Source: CAZCSH01 sp964501545
Lineage (GTDB): Bacteria > Patescibacteriota > Minisyncoccia > Minisyncoccales > RBG-13-42-11
Assembly: GCA_964501545.1 (NCBI GenBank)
Contig: CAZCSH010000018.1
Coordinates: 1 to 12,996, forward strand
Length of the DNA stretch: 12,996 bases
Reading direction: 5' to 3'
The notes below the pieces were generated by a model. It searched no databases. It had not been told where the DNA came from and saw only the letters and a list, made by a program, of their open reading frames with translations. How positions within the stretch are numbered: position 1 is the first letter of the stretch; the number at the start of each line of letters is the position of its first letter. Positions 6,551 to 12,306 of the stretch are shown in pieces. Both the position numbers and the translations under genes were made by a program.

Positions 6551-7758
6551 AAAAGAAAAGAGTTTACTTAGATTATGCAGCCACCACTCCAGTTGATCCC
6601 CGGGTGGTGCGAGCGATGGCCCCTTATTTTACTGATAAGTTTGGTAACTCAATGTCTCTTCATTCCTTTGGCCAGGAGGCTAAGTTAGCCTTGGAAAAGA
6701 GCAGGGAAGAAGTGGCTAGTTTAATTGGGGCCAAAGCAGAGGAAATTGTATTTACCAGTTCAGCCACTGAAAGCAACAACTTAGCCTTAAAGGGAATAGC
6801 TTTTGCCGCTGAAGCGTCAGCGAGGCGGAAGAAGAGATTTATCTCTTCGCCCAATAAACAAAAAGGGAAGCATATTATTATTTCTCCAATTGAGCATCCT
6901 TGTATTATGGAGGCTTCCAAATGGCTGGCTGAACAAGGGTTTTCTATTACCAAGTTACCAGTTAATAAATATGGCCAGGTTGATCCCAAAGATATTAAAA
7001 AAGCAATTAAAAAAGAGACAATCTTGGTTTCTGTTTTGCATGCCTCAAACGAGATAGGCACCATTCAGCCAGTAGCTGCAATTGGCAAGATCTGCAGGGA
7101 AAAGGGAGTTTACTTTCATACTGATGCCACCCAGAGTTTTGGCAAGATTCCAATAGATGTAAATTCAATGAATATTGACTTGTTATCTGCTTCAGCCCAC
7201 AAGCTTTACGGTCCCAAGGGAGTAGGGTGTTTATTTGTTAGAAAAGGAACCAAAATGACTCCTCTTTTACATGGGGGAGGCCAGGAAGCGGGTTTAAGGT
7301 CTTCTACCGTTAACGTGCCAGGCATTGTTGGTTTTGGAAAAGCTGTAGAGCTTGCCAAAAAGGAAATGGTAAAGGAGAGCAAGTGCTTAGCCGGGCTTAG
7401 GGATAGGTTGATTAATGGGATTTTGGGGGAAATAGAAGGTGCTCATTTGAATGGCCACCCCAAGAAAAGGTTGCCCAACAACGCCAACATCTGGTTTGAG
7501 TTTGTAGAAGGAGAATCTATGGTCATTCAGCTAGACATGGCAGGGATTGCCGCTTCTACAGGTTCTGCCTGTTCTTCTGCTAAACTTGAACCCAGCCATG
7601 TTTTGCTGGCCATTGGTTTGAGACACGAGCAGGCTCATGGCTCTTTGCGCTTTTCTCTGGGCCGCTGGACAACAGAAAAAGAAATAGATTACTTGTTAAA
7701 GGTCTTGCCTGGAATCATTAAAAGGTTAAGAGAAATATCACCATTTAAAAAGAAATGA
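6547..7758 (+). CDS. iscS: Cysteine desulfurase IscS/NifS
   Basis: PLP enzyme that converts cysteine to alanine and a protein-bound persulfide, supplying sulfur to IscU for Fe-S clusters and to MnmA for tRNA thiolation. Seen: YLDYAATTP (7-15), ATESNN (73-78), H117 (EHP, stacks on PLP), D193 and Q196 (HTDATQ), PLP lysine K219 (SAHK) and persulfide cysteine C342 in TGSACSS. 403 aa, normal length. Compared with typical IscS it carries about 20 extra basic residues at about 87-107, encoded by DNA with two adjacent inverted repeats (6807-6822 and 6831-6848). It is embedded in ATGA overlaps with iscR and iscU. Confidence 0.96.
   Translation: MKKKRVYLDYAATTPVDPRVVRAMAPYFTDKFGNSMSLHSFGQEAKLALEKSREEVASLIGAKAEEIVFTSSATESNNLALKGIAFAAEASARRKKRFISSPNKQKGKHIIISPIEHPCIMEASKWLAEQGFSITKLPVNKYGQVDPKDIKKAIKKETILVSVLHASNEIGTIQPVAAIGKICREKGVYFHTDATQSFGKIPIDVNSMNIDLLSASAHKLYGPKGVGCLFVRKGTKMTPLLHGGGQEAGLRSSTVNVPGIVGFGKAVELAKKEMVKESKCLAGLRDRLINGILGEIEGAHLNGHPKKRLPNNANIWFEFVEGESMVIQLDMAGIAASTGSACSSAKLEPSHVLLAIGLRHEQAHGSLRFSLGRWTTEKEIDYLLKVLPGIIKRLREISPFKKK
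6807..6851 (+). repeat. Two adjacent inverted repeats inside iscS
   Basis: CGCTGA (6807-6812) / TCAGCG (6817-6822) with a 4-base loop, then GAAGAGAT (6831-6838) / ATCTCTTC (6841-6848) with a 2-base loop, the latter flanked by GGCG (6824-6827) and CGCC (6848-6851). They coincide with the extra basic loop of IscS. This may be a small palindromic element accommodated in frame. Confidence 0.5.
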
Positions 7759-8267
7759 GTCAAATAGGTCCTTATACCAAAAAAGTCATAGAATATTTTA
7801 AAAAGCCCAGAAACTACGGCAGGATGAAGAATCCTGATGGAATAGGCAAGGTGGGAAATCCAGTCTGTGGCGATGTAATGTGGCTTTATATTAAAATTGG
7901 CAAAGATAAAAAAGGAAGAGAAATAATAAAAGATATTAAGTTTGAAACTTTTGGATGCGTTGCCGCCATAGCCACCAGCTCTGTTATTACTGATCTGGCA
8001 AAGGGAAAGAGTTTGGCAGAAGCCATGAAAATTGAGAGGAAGGAGATAGTAGACTCTTTGGGTGGTTTGCCACCTATTAAGGTCCACTGTTCGGTTTTGG
8101 CAGCCAGCGCCCTATCTGAAGCAATTTATGATTATTTGAAAAAGAATAAAAGAGATGTTCCAGCAGGGCTTGAAAAAAGGCACGAACTGGTAGAAAAAGA
8201 GAAAAAAGAAATAGATGAAAAATACAAAGAATGGATAGAGATAGAAGAAAAAATGCACCAAGGGTAG
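7755..8267 (+). CDS. iscU: Fe-S cluster scaffold IscU
   Basis: Assembles [2Fe-2S]/[4Fe-4S] clusters from IscS sulfur. Ligands are all present: C38 and D40 (PVCGD), C68 (FGC), H111 and C112 (KVHC). The chaperone-binding loop reads LPPIK (105-109), close to the canonical LPPVK, although no hscA/hscB is in the window. The core ends near residue 130; residues about 131-170 are an extra, highly charged, probably helical C-terminal extension, making 170 aa instead of about 128. The start overlaps the iscS stop (ATGA), and the tail overlaps the mnmA start by 37 bases. Those overlapping bases encode the last residues of the extension. Confidence 0.95.
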   Translation: MSQIGPYTKKVIEYFKKPRNYGRMKNPDGIGKVGNPVCGDVMWLYIKIGKDKKGREIIKDIKFETFGCVAAIATSSVITDLAKGKSLAEAMKIERKEIVDSLGGLPPIKVHCSVLAASALSEAIYDYLKKNKRDVPAGLEKRHELVEKEKKEIDEKYKEWIEIEEKMHQG

Positions 8268-8773
8268 TAGCAGCCCTTTCTGGCGGGCTGGATAGCTCGG
8301 TGGCAGCCGCTCTTTTAAAAGGGGCTGGTTTTAANNNNNNNNNNNNNNNNNNNNNNNNNNNNNNNNNNNNNNNNNNNNNNNNNNNNNNNNNNNNNNNNNN
8401 NNNNNNNNNNNNNNNNNNNNNNNNNNNNNNNNNNAGAAAGGGAATAAAGCTGGCAGGCGGTCCCTATTATGTTTTGGACAAAGACTTTAAAAAGAATCTT
8501 TTAATTGTCACTAAAAACGAGAAAGATTTATATAAGAGAGAATTAATCGCTAAAAACGTCAATTGGATTGGGGGGATAGGGCCGAAACTGCCCTTGAAAA
8601 TAAAAGCCAGAATAAGATACCGTCACCCGCCAGCTCCAGCCACAATAACTAACACCCTAAACCCTAAGGCCTACACCCTGAAATTTAATAAGCCTCAAAG
8701 AGCCATTACCCCTGGCCAATCTGTTGTTTTTTACCAAGGCCAGGAGCTTGTCGGTGGTGGAATAATTTGCTAA
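8231..8773 (+). CDS. mnmA: tRNA-specific 2-thiouridylase MnmA (interrupted by a scaffold gap)
   Basis: Installs the 2-thio group on U34 of Lys, Glu and Gln tRNAs using ATP and sulfur from IscS. Left of the gap: 34 residues with the ATP-pyrophosphatase PP-loop SGGLDSS. Right of the gap: RKGIKLAGGPYYVLDKD, a WIGG segment, RYRHPPAPATI, and the C-terminal TPGQSVVFYQGQELVGGGII typical of MnmA. About 147 of the usual about 360 residues are visible; the two catalytic cysteines lie in the missing part. The frame is kept across the 100 N by chance. The ATG at 8231 lies inside iscU and leaves 14 residues before the PP-loop. The position after iscS-iscU suggests a dedicated sulfur relay. Confidence 0.92.
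   Translation: MDRDRRKNAPRVVAALSGGLDSSVAAALLKGAGFXXXXXXXXXXXXXXXXXXXXXXXXXXXXXXXXXXRKGIKLAGGPYYVLDKDFKKNLLIVTKNEKDLYKRELIAKNVNWIGGIGPKLPLKIKARIRYRHPPAPATITNTLNPKAYTLKFNKPQRAITPGQSVVFYQGQELVGGGIIC
8335..8434. other. Scaffold gap (100 N) inside mnmA
   Basis: Exactly 100 N. Both flanks belong to one mnmA gene of normal length about 360 codons, so roughly 200-215 codons (about 600-650 bases) are probably missing. Confidence 0.93.
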
Positions 8774-8823
8774 ACTATCAGAATCAACAAAGGTCGCAAC
8801 TCTCTATTTCAAAACTTAAAAAT

Positions 8824-9618
8824 ATGCTCAATGAATCTAAAATTCATTTCGCCTCCAAGTTTAATTTAAAAGATAAAGTAGTAGTCATTACTGGAGCGAG
8901 AAGAGGGATGGGTAAGTCACATGCTTTATTATTAGCCAAAGCTGGAGCCAAAGTAGTGGTTTCTGATATTTCAGAAGAAGAATGTCAAGCTGTGGTGGAA
9001 GAGATCGAAAAGGCTGGCGGTGAGGCTGTGGCTGTCAAGTGCGATGTTACCAAAAAAGAGGAGGTGGAGAAGATGATTCAGACTGCTGTCAAACAATGGG
9101 GAAGGATAGATGTTTTGGTGAACAATGCCGGCATTTTACAGTTTAAACCCTTTCTTGAAATAACAGAGGAAGACTGGCAAAAAGTTTTAGATGTTAATTT
9201 GAAGGGTTACTTCTTGTGCGCTCAGGCCGCTGCTAAAGAAATGGTTAAAAGAAAGAAAGGAGTAATAATTAATATTGCCTCCATTGCCATGGGCCAAGTT
9301 GGGGTTGGTTTCCAAACCTTAGCCCATTATGCAGCTTCCAAAGGGGGGATTATTGCCTTTACCGAAACCATAGCTGCCGAGCTCGCTCCCTTTAATATCA
9401 GGGTAAATGCTGTCGCCCCAGGCGCTATTGAAACTCCTATGGTTCAGGACATTCAGTCAAATCCAAAAACAATGGAAGCTACTTTAGCTCGTATTCCAAT
9501 GAAGCGAATGGGCAGACCAGAAGAGGTTTCCAATCTTGTTGCTTTCTTAGCTTCCGATGACTCTTCTTACATGACAGGCTCAACCGTTGTTATTGATGGG
9601 GGATATCTTTCAATTTAA
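8824..9618 (+). CDS. Short-chain dehydrogenase/reductase (FabG-like)
   Basis: Classical SDR of 264 aa from the ATG at 8824. Motifs: TGARRGMG (23-30) for dinucleotide binding, D48 at the end of the second strand (suggests NAD(H) over NADP(H)), NNAG (100-103), catalytic S153 (NIAS), Y169 and K173 (YAASK), PG..ETPM (199-206), and the C-terminal GSTVVIDGGY. It could be a 3-oxoacyl-ACP reductase or a sugar/alcohol dehydrogenase; sequence alone does not choose, and no other fatty-acid genes are near. A TTG start at 8767, overlapping mnmA, is possible but would add 19 residues that do not look like the SDR fold. It is followed by the DUF1858 gene with a 1-base overlap (TAATG). Confidence 0.9.
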   Translation: MLNESKIHFASKFNLKDKVVVITGARRGMGKSHALLLAKAGAKVVVSDISEEECQAVVEEIEKAGGEAVAVKCDVTKKEEVEKMIQTAVKQWGRIDVLVNNAGILQFKPFLEITEEDWQKVLDVNLKGYFLCAQAAAKEMVKRKKGVIINIASIAMGQVGVGFQTLAHYAASKGGIIAFTETIAAELAPFNIRVNAVAPGAIETPMVQDIQSNPKTMEATLARIPMKRMGRPEEVSNLVAFLASDDSSYMTGSTVVIDGGYLSI

Positions 9619-9836
9619 TGGAGAAAATTACCAGAGAGACAATCTTATCTGAGGTTTTGGAGGTTCCCCAGGTGGGGGAGGTTTTGCTAAAGCATAAAGT
9701 CCCTTGCTTGGGTTGTCCTTTTGCTAGTTTGGAAATGAACCAGCTGACTTTGGGTCAGATTTCTGAAATGTATGGCATTGACCTTAAACCTTTACTCAAA
9801 GACTTAAATAAGCTATCATCAAAAAATGACAAATAA
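9618..9836 (+). CDS. DUF1858-domain protein with CxxC
   Basis: 72 aa, a single small helical domain resembling DUF1858, sometimes called the hybrid-cluster-protein-associated redox disulfide domain. It opens with the T-x-E-T-x-L-S-E-V-L segment, then V-G-x-V-L-L-K-H, then C30-L-G-C33-P, and ends with the typical T-L-G-Q-I-S-x-x-Y-G-I-D. The Cys pair suggests a redox-active disulfide or metal site; the biochemical role of the family is not established. It sits between the SDR and a membrane-anchored thioredoxin-fold protein and overlaps the latter by 11 bases, supporting a role in thiol redox. Confidence 0.82.
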   Translation: MEKITRETILSEVLEVPQVGEVLLKHKVPCLGCPFASLEMNQLTLGQISEMYGIDLKPLLKDLNKLSSKNDK

Positions 9837-10779
9837 GATTCTATTACCTGCCTCTATTGTTTTAGCCGGACTTATTGCAGCTGGTGCTTTTTTCTATTTT
9901 AACCAGGCAGGGGTTTTAGCTCCAGAAGAAGTGGCAGAAATGGCTATCAACTATATTAATGAAAACTTTGATATTGGTGACAACACTGCTTCTCTTGTTT
10001 CGGTGGTAGACGAAGGAAGTGTTTATAAAATTAAGCTTACGATTGGGGAGCAAGAATATGAGTCCTTTGCGACAAAAGATGGAAAGCTTTTATTCCCCGA
10101 TGGTTATGAATTAACTCCTGCTGCTAAGGAGGAAACATCTAATCAGAATCAGACTATTAATATTGAGAAAAGGGATAGGCCAGATGTAAAACTCTTTGTG
10201 ATGAGTTATTGTCCTTATGGTTTGCAAGCTCAAAAGGTCTTTCTCCCAGTTTCTGAATTGTTGGGAGATAAGGCTGACATGGGAGTTTACTTTGTTGATT
10301 ACATAATGCACGAGAAACAGGAGATAGATGAGAATTTGAGGCAATACTGCATCCAGAAAGAAGAAAAGGGAAAGTATACAGCCTATTTGACTTGTTTTAC
10401 CCAGACAGGGGATTATCAAGAATGTTTTAGCCAAGCTGGCATTGACTCTGGCCGGAATACCAATTGTTTCTTTGAAACAGATAAAGACTTTATGATTACC
10501 GCCCTCTACAACAACAAAGAGACTTGGTTAAGTGGCTTGTATCCACAATTTCCCCTTCAAACAGAGCTCAATGACCAGTATGGGGTTCAAGGTTCACCGA
10601 CACTTGTTATTAATGACCAAGTAATAAATCTTGACCCGCGTTCTCCTGAAAACTTAAAATCTATTGTTTGCCAAGCCTTTAACTCCCCGCCAGAAGAGTG
10701 TTCTCAAACCCTTTCTGTTGAGGTTCCTTCAATAGGTTTTGGAGGAGGAACGGGTTCTTCTGGTGGCAGCTGTCAATAA
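9826..10779 (+). CDS. Membrane-anchored thioredoxin-fold (DsbA/GILT-like) oxidoreductase
   Basis: 317 aa. Residues about 5-25 are a hydrophobic N-terminal anchor (few charges, KIL before, FNQ after), which should place the rest outside the membrane. Residues about 33-97 form a small alpha/beta domain. Residues about 120-290 are a thioredoxin fold starting VKLFVMSYCPYG, with the nucleophilic C129 in C-P-Y-G (no second Cys at the CxxC position) and the cis-Pro loop GSPT (P258). Further cysteines, C175, C190, C200, C214, C282 and C292, probably form structural disulfides or resolve C129. The end is a Gly/Ser tail with a lone Cys (C316). The target is unknown; extracytoplasmic disulfide formation or reduction is likely. 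The start overlaps the DUF1858 gene. Confidence 0.85.
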   Translation: MTNKILLPASIVLAGLIAAGAFFYFNQAGVLAPEEVAEMAINYINENFDIGDNTASLVSVVDEGSVYKIKLTIGEQEYESFATKDGKLLFPDGYELTPAAKEETSNQNQTINIEKRDRPDVKLFVMSYCPYGLQAQKVFLPVSELLGDKADMGVYFVDYIMHEKQEIDENLRQYCIQKEEKGKYTAYLTCFTQTGDYQECFSQAGIDSGRNTNCFFETDKDFMITALYNNKETWLSGLYPQFPLQTELNDQYGVQGSPTLVINDQVINLDPRSPENLKSIVCQAFNSPPEECSQTLSVEVPSIGFGGGTGSSGGSCQ

Positions 10780-10780
10780 T

Positions 10781-11014
10781 ATGGTCAAACTATACACTAC
10801 TCCTGCCTGTCCCTACTGTTTCACTCTAAGAGAGTTTTTAAAAGAAAAGAATGTTGAATTTCAAGAAATAGATGTTTCCCAGGATGATAAAGCCAGAGAT
10901 GAAATGATAGAAAGGTCAGGCCAGATGGCAGCTCCGGTTCTGGATATTGATGGGGAAATTGTGGTTGGCTTTGACAAGGAGAAAATATTAAAATTATTAA
11001 AGATTAAAGAGTAA
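10781..11014 (+). CDS. Glutaredoxin-like (NrdH/YruB-type) protein
   Basis: 77 aa thioredoxin fold: YTTPACPYC with active-site C10-P-Y-C13, an E/D-rich second strand, APVLDIDG with the cis-Pro P52, and GFDKEKIL at the C-terminus. The dithiol CPYC motif and the small size fit glutaredoxin-like proteins that are reduced by thioredoxin reductase rather than glutathione, though this is inferred. The TrxR-like protein encoded at 2545 is a plausible donor. The ATG at 10781, one base after the preceding stop, gives the exact family N-terminus; an upstream in-frame start at 10739 would only add unrelated residues. GAPDH follows after one base. Confidence 0.9.
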   Translation: MVKLYTTPACPYCFTLREFLKEKNVEFQEIDVSQDDKARDEMIERSGQMAAPVLDIDGEIVVGFDKEKILKLLKIKE

Positions 11015-11015
11015 T

Positions 11016-12005
11016 ATGGTAAAAGTAGCTATCAATGGTTTTGGCCGGATTGGCAGGCCAACCTTTCGAAGAATCTTAGACAAACACCCAAAGTTAAAGG
11101 TGGTGGCCATAAATGATTTGACTGATTTAAAAACCCTGACTCATCTTTTAAAGTATGACTCTCTTTATGGCGTTTATAATAAAGCAGTCGGTTTGGGCAC
11201 AAAGATTAAGGTGCTCAATGAAACTGAGCCAGAAAACCTACCTTGGGAAAAACTAGGAGTGGATATTGTTTTGGAATGCACAGGCCATTTTACTGATTTG
11301 GAAGGAGCTTCAAAACATTTAAAAGCTGGGGCTAAAAAAGTTATAATATCTGCTCCTTCTAAGTCAAAAGAGATTCCTACCTTTATTTTGGGGGTGAATG
11401 AGGAAAAGTATGATTCAAAACGAGATAAAGTAGTTTCTATGGCTTCCTGCACGACCAATTGTCTGGCGCCAGTAGCCAAAGTTCTGAATGATAATTTCAA
11501 AATATTGAAAGGCTTTATGACCACCTGCCATTCTTATACCAATGACCAGAGAATATTGGATTTGCCCCACAAAGACTTAAGAAGAGCAAGGGCTGCAGCT
11601 TTAAACATAATTCCTACCACTACCGGAGCAGCTAGCGCCATTGGCAGGGTTATTCCAGAGCTCGAAGGCAAATTGGATGGTATAGCTTTGAGGGTGCCAA
11701 CCCCAACTGTTTCCATTCTTGATTTAATCTGCCAGGTCAGGAAAAAGACTACAGCTAAGTCGGTCAATAAAGCTTTTAAAAAAGCTGCTCAAAGTAAAAG
11801 ATTGAAAGGCATTTTAGCTGTAGAAACCGAGCCCTTAGTTTCTTCTGACTACAAAGGAAATCTTTTTTCTAGTGTAGTCGATGCCGAACTGACCATGGCC
11901 AAAGATGACCTGGTCAAAGTGGTTGCCTGGTATGACAATGAACTGGCTTATGCTGCCAGATTAGCTGAATTTGCTGAATACATCGGTAAAAAAAATATAA
12001 AATAA
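11016..12005 (+). CDS. gap: Glyceraldehyde-3-phosphate dehydrogenase, type I
   Basis: Oxidises and phosphorylates glyceraldehyde-3-phosphate to 1,3-bisphosphoglycerate with NAD+. GFGRIG (8-13), D34 in AINDLTD (NAD+ preference), catalytic C145 in ASCTTN, H172 in TCHSYTNDQ (family form usually T-V-H-A/S-x-T), substrate-binding TTTGAA (201-206) and WYDNE (305-309). 329 aa, full length. It is the last gene of the SDR-DUF1858-oxidoreductase-Grx chain; the active-site thiol is oxidation-sensitive, which gives a possible reason for neighbouring thiol-redox genes. Two hairpins follow the stop. Confidence 0.97.
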   Translation: MVKVAINGFGRIGRPTFRRILDKHPKLKVVAINDLTDLKTLTHLLKYDSLYGVYNKAVGLGTKIKVLNETEPENLPWEKLGVDIVLECTGHFTDLEGASKHLKAGAKKVIISAPSKSKEIPTFILGVNEEKYDSKRDKVVSMASCTTNCLAPVAKVLNDNFKILKGFMTTCHSYTNDQRILDLPHKDLRRARAAALNIIPTTTGAASAIGRVIPELEGKLDGIALRVPTPTVSILDLICQVRKKTTAKSVNKAFKKAAQSKRLKGILAVETEPLVSSDYKGNLFSSVVDAELTMAKDDLVKVVAWYDNELAYAARLAEFAEYIGKKNIK

Positions 12006-12009
12006 GGGG

Positions 12010-12056
12010 GGAGAACGGTTCTCCGTCGGCTGATCGGGGCTTTCCCCTGATTTTTA
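12010..12056 (+). terminator. Terminator region of gap (two consecutive hairpins)
   Basis: First hairpin GGAGAA (12010-12015) / TTCTCC (12019-12024). Second hairpin ATCGGGG (12033-12039) / CCCC-T-GAT (12044-12051, one bulged T) followed by TTTTA. The second has the form of a rho-independent terminator. Confidence 0.78.
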
Positions 12057-12062
12057 TTTAGA

Positions 12063-12118
12063 GGCGATGAGGATAGAATCCTCATCTTAACCTTCGCCCT
12101 GCTTCGCGAGGCTTGGTA
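12063..12118 (+). repeat. Array copy 1
   Basis: Hairpin 1 is GATGAGGAT (12066-12074) / ATCCTCATC (12078-12086), 9 bp, loop AGA. The linker ACC (12090-12092) can pair with GGT (12115-12117). Hairpin 2 spans 12096-12112 (GCC/GGC outer, GC/GC inner, one mismatch). Confidence 0.75.
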
Positions 12119-12173
12119 GGCGATGAAAACTCCATTCCGTTTTCATCTTTACCCTCTTTTTGTTCGGGTGTAT
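12119..12173 (+). repeat. Array copy 2
   Basis: Hairpin 1 is GATGAAAAC (12122-12130) / GTTTTCATC (12139-12147), 9 bp, 8-base loop. ACCC (12151-12154) pairs with GGGT (12166-12169). Hairpin 2 is reduced to a T-rich loop, so this is the degenerate copy. Confidence 0.72.
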
Positions 12174-12231
12174 GGCGATGAGATAAATCTCATCTTTACC
12201 TTCGCTTCCATAATATGGAAGCTCGGTGTAT
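12174..12231 (+). repeat. Array copy 3
   Basis: Hairpin 1 is GATGAGA (12177-12183) / TCTCATC (12188-12194), loop TAAA. ACC (12198-12200) pairs with GGT (12225-12227). Hairpin 2 is GCTTCCAT (12204-12211) / ATGGAAGC (12215-12222). A TATAAT overlaps its end at 12229-12234 and could be a -10 element for acs, though a -35 is only weakly visible (TTCCAT, 12207-12212). Confidence 0.76.
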
Positions 12232-12243
12232 AATTAAAAAATG

Positions 12244-12306
12244 GGCGATGAGAATAAATTCTCATCTTAACTTTCGATTTTATTTATAAATAAAATCTCG
12301 GTATAT
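12244..12306 (+). repeat. Array copy 4, abutting the acs start codon
   Basis: Hairpin 1 is GATGAGAA (12247-12254) / TTCTCATC (12259-12266), loop TAAA. Hairpin 2 is a perfect 22-base palindrome at 12276-12297. ACT (12270-12272) pairs with GGT (12300-12302) through a T-G wobble. The final conserved RTAT (12303-12306) shares two bases with the ATG at 12305. Confidence 0.76.

Larger units (their letters stand above)
12063..12306 (+). ncRNA. Tandem array of four two-hairpin elements before acs
   Basis: Four copies start with GGCGATGA at 12063, 12119, 12174 and 12244 (spacing 56, 55 and 70). Shared plan: GGC, hairpin 1 with base GATGA/TCATC, the linker TTWACC-TTC (ACT in copy 4), a variable hairpin 2, then TCGGT and RTAT. 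The linker ACC can pair with the GGT that closes hairpin 2. The outer half of hairpin 1 and all of hairpin 2 differ in sequence between copies while pairing is kept, which points to selection for structure. The array fills the whole gap between the gap terminator and the acs start; copy 4 ends inside the ATG. I do not recognise it as a known riboswitch. Cis-regulatory RNA is the leading idea, a palindromic DNA repeat the alternative. Confidence 0.72.

Noticed and set aside
6660..7064. Minus-strand 134-residue frame
   Set aside because: It is the antisense shadow of conserved iscS coding.
8767..8823. TTG start giving an SDR 19 residues longer
   Set aside because: The extra residues do not resemble the family; the ATG at 8824 gives a normal SDR with a short N-terminal lead.
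10739..10780. Upstream start for the glutaredoxin-like gene
   Set aside because: It would overlap the oxidoreductase tail by 41 bases and prefix 14 residues to a protein whose family starts exactly at the ATG at 10781.
12063..12118. Fluoride riboswitch suggested by the GGCGATGA start
   Set aside because: The first bases resemble the crcB motif, but here GATGAGG pairs with an immediately following CCTCATC, and the family's conserved 3' segment (GCTGATG) is missing.
12063..12306. CRISPR array or simple tandem duplication
   Set aside because: Repeats are not identical units with unique spacers. The variable parts are self-complementary hairpin arms, unlike spacers, and no cas gene is near.
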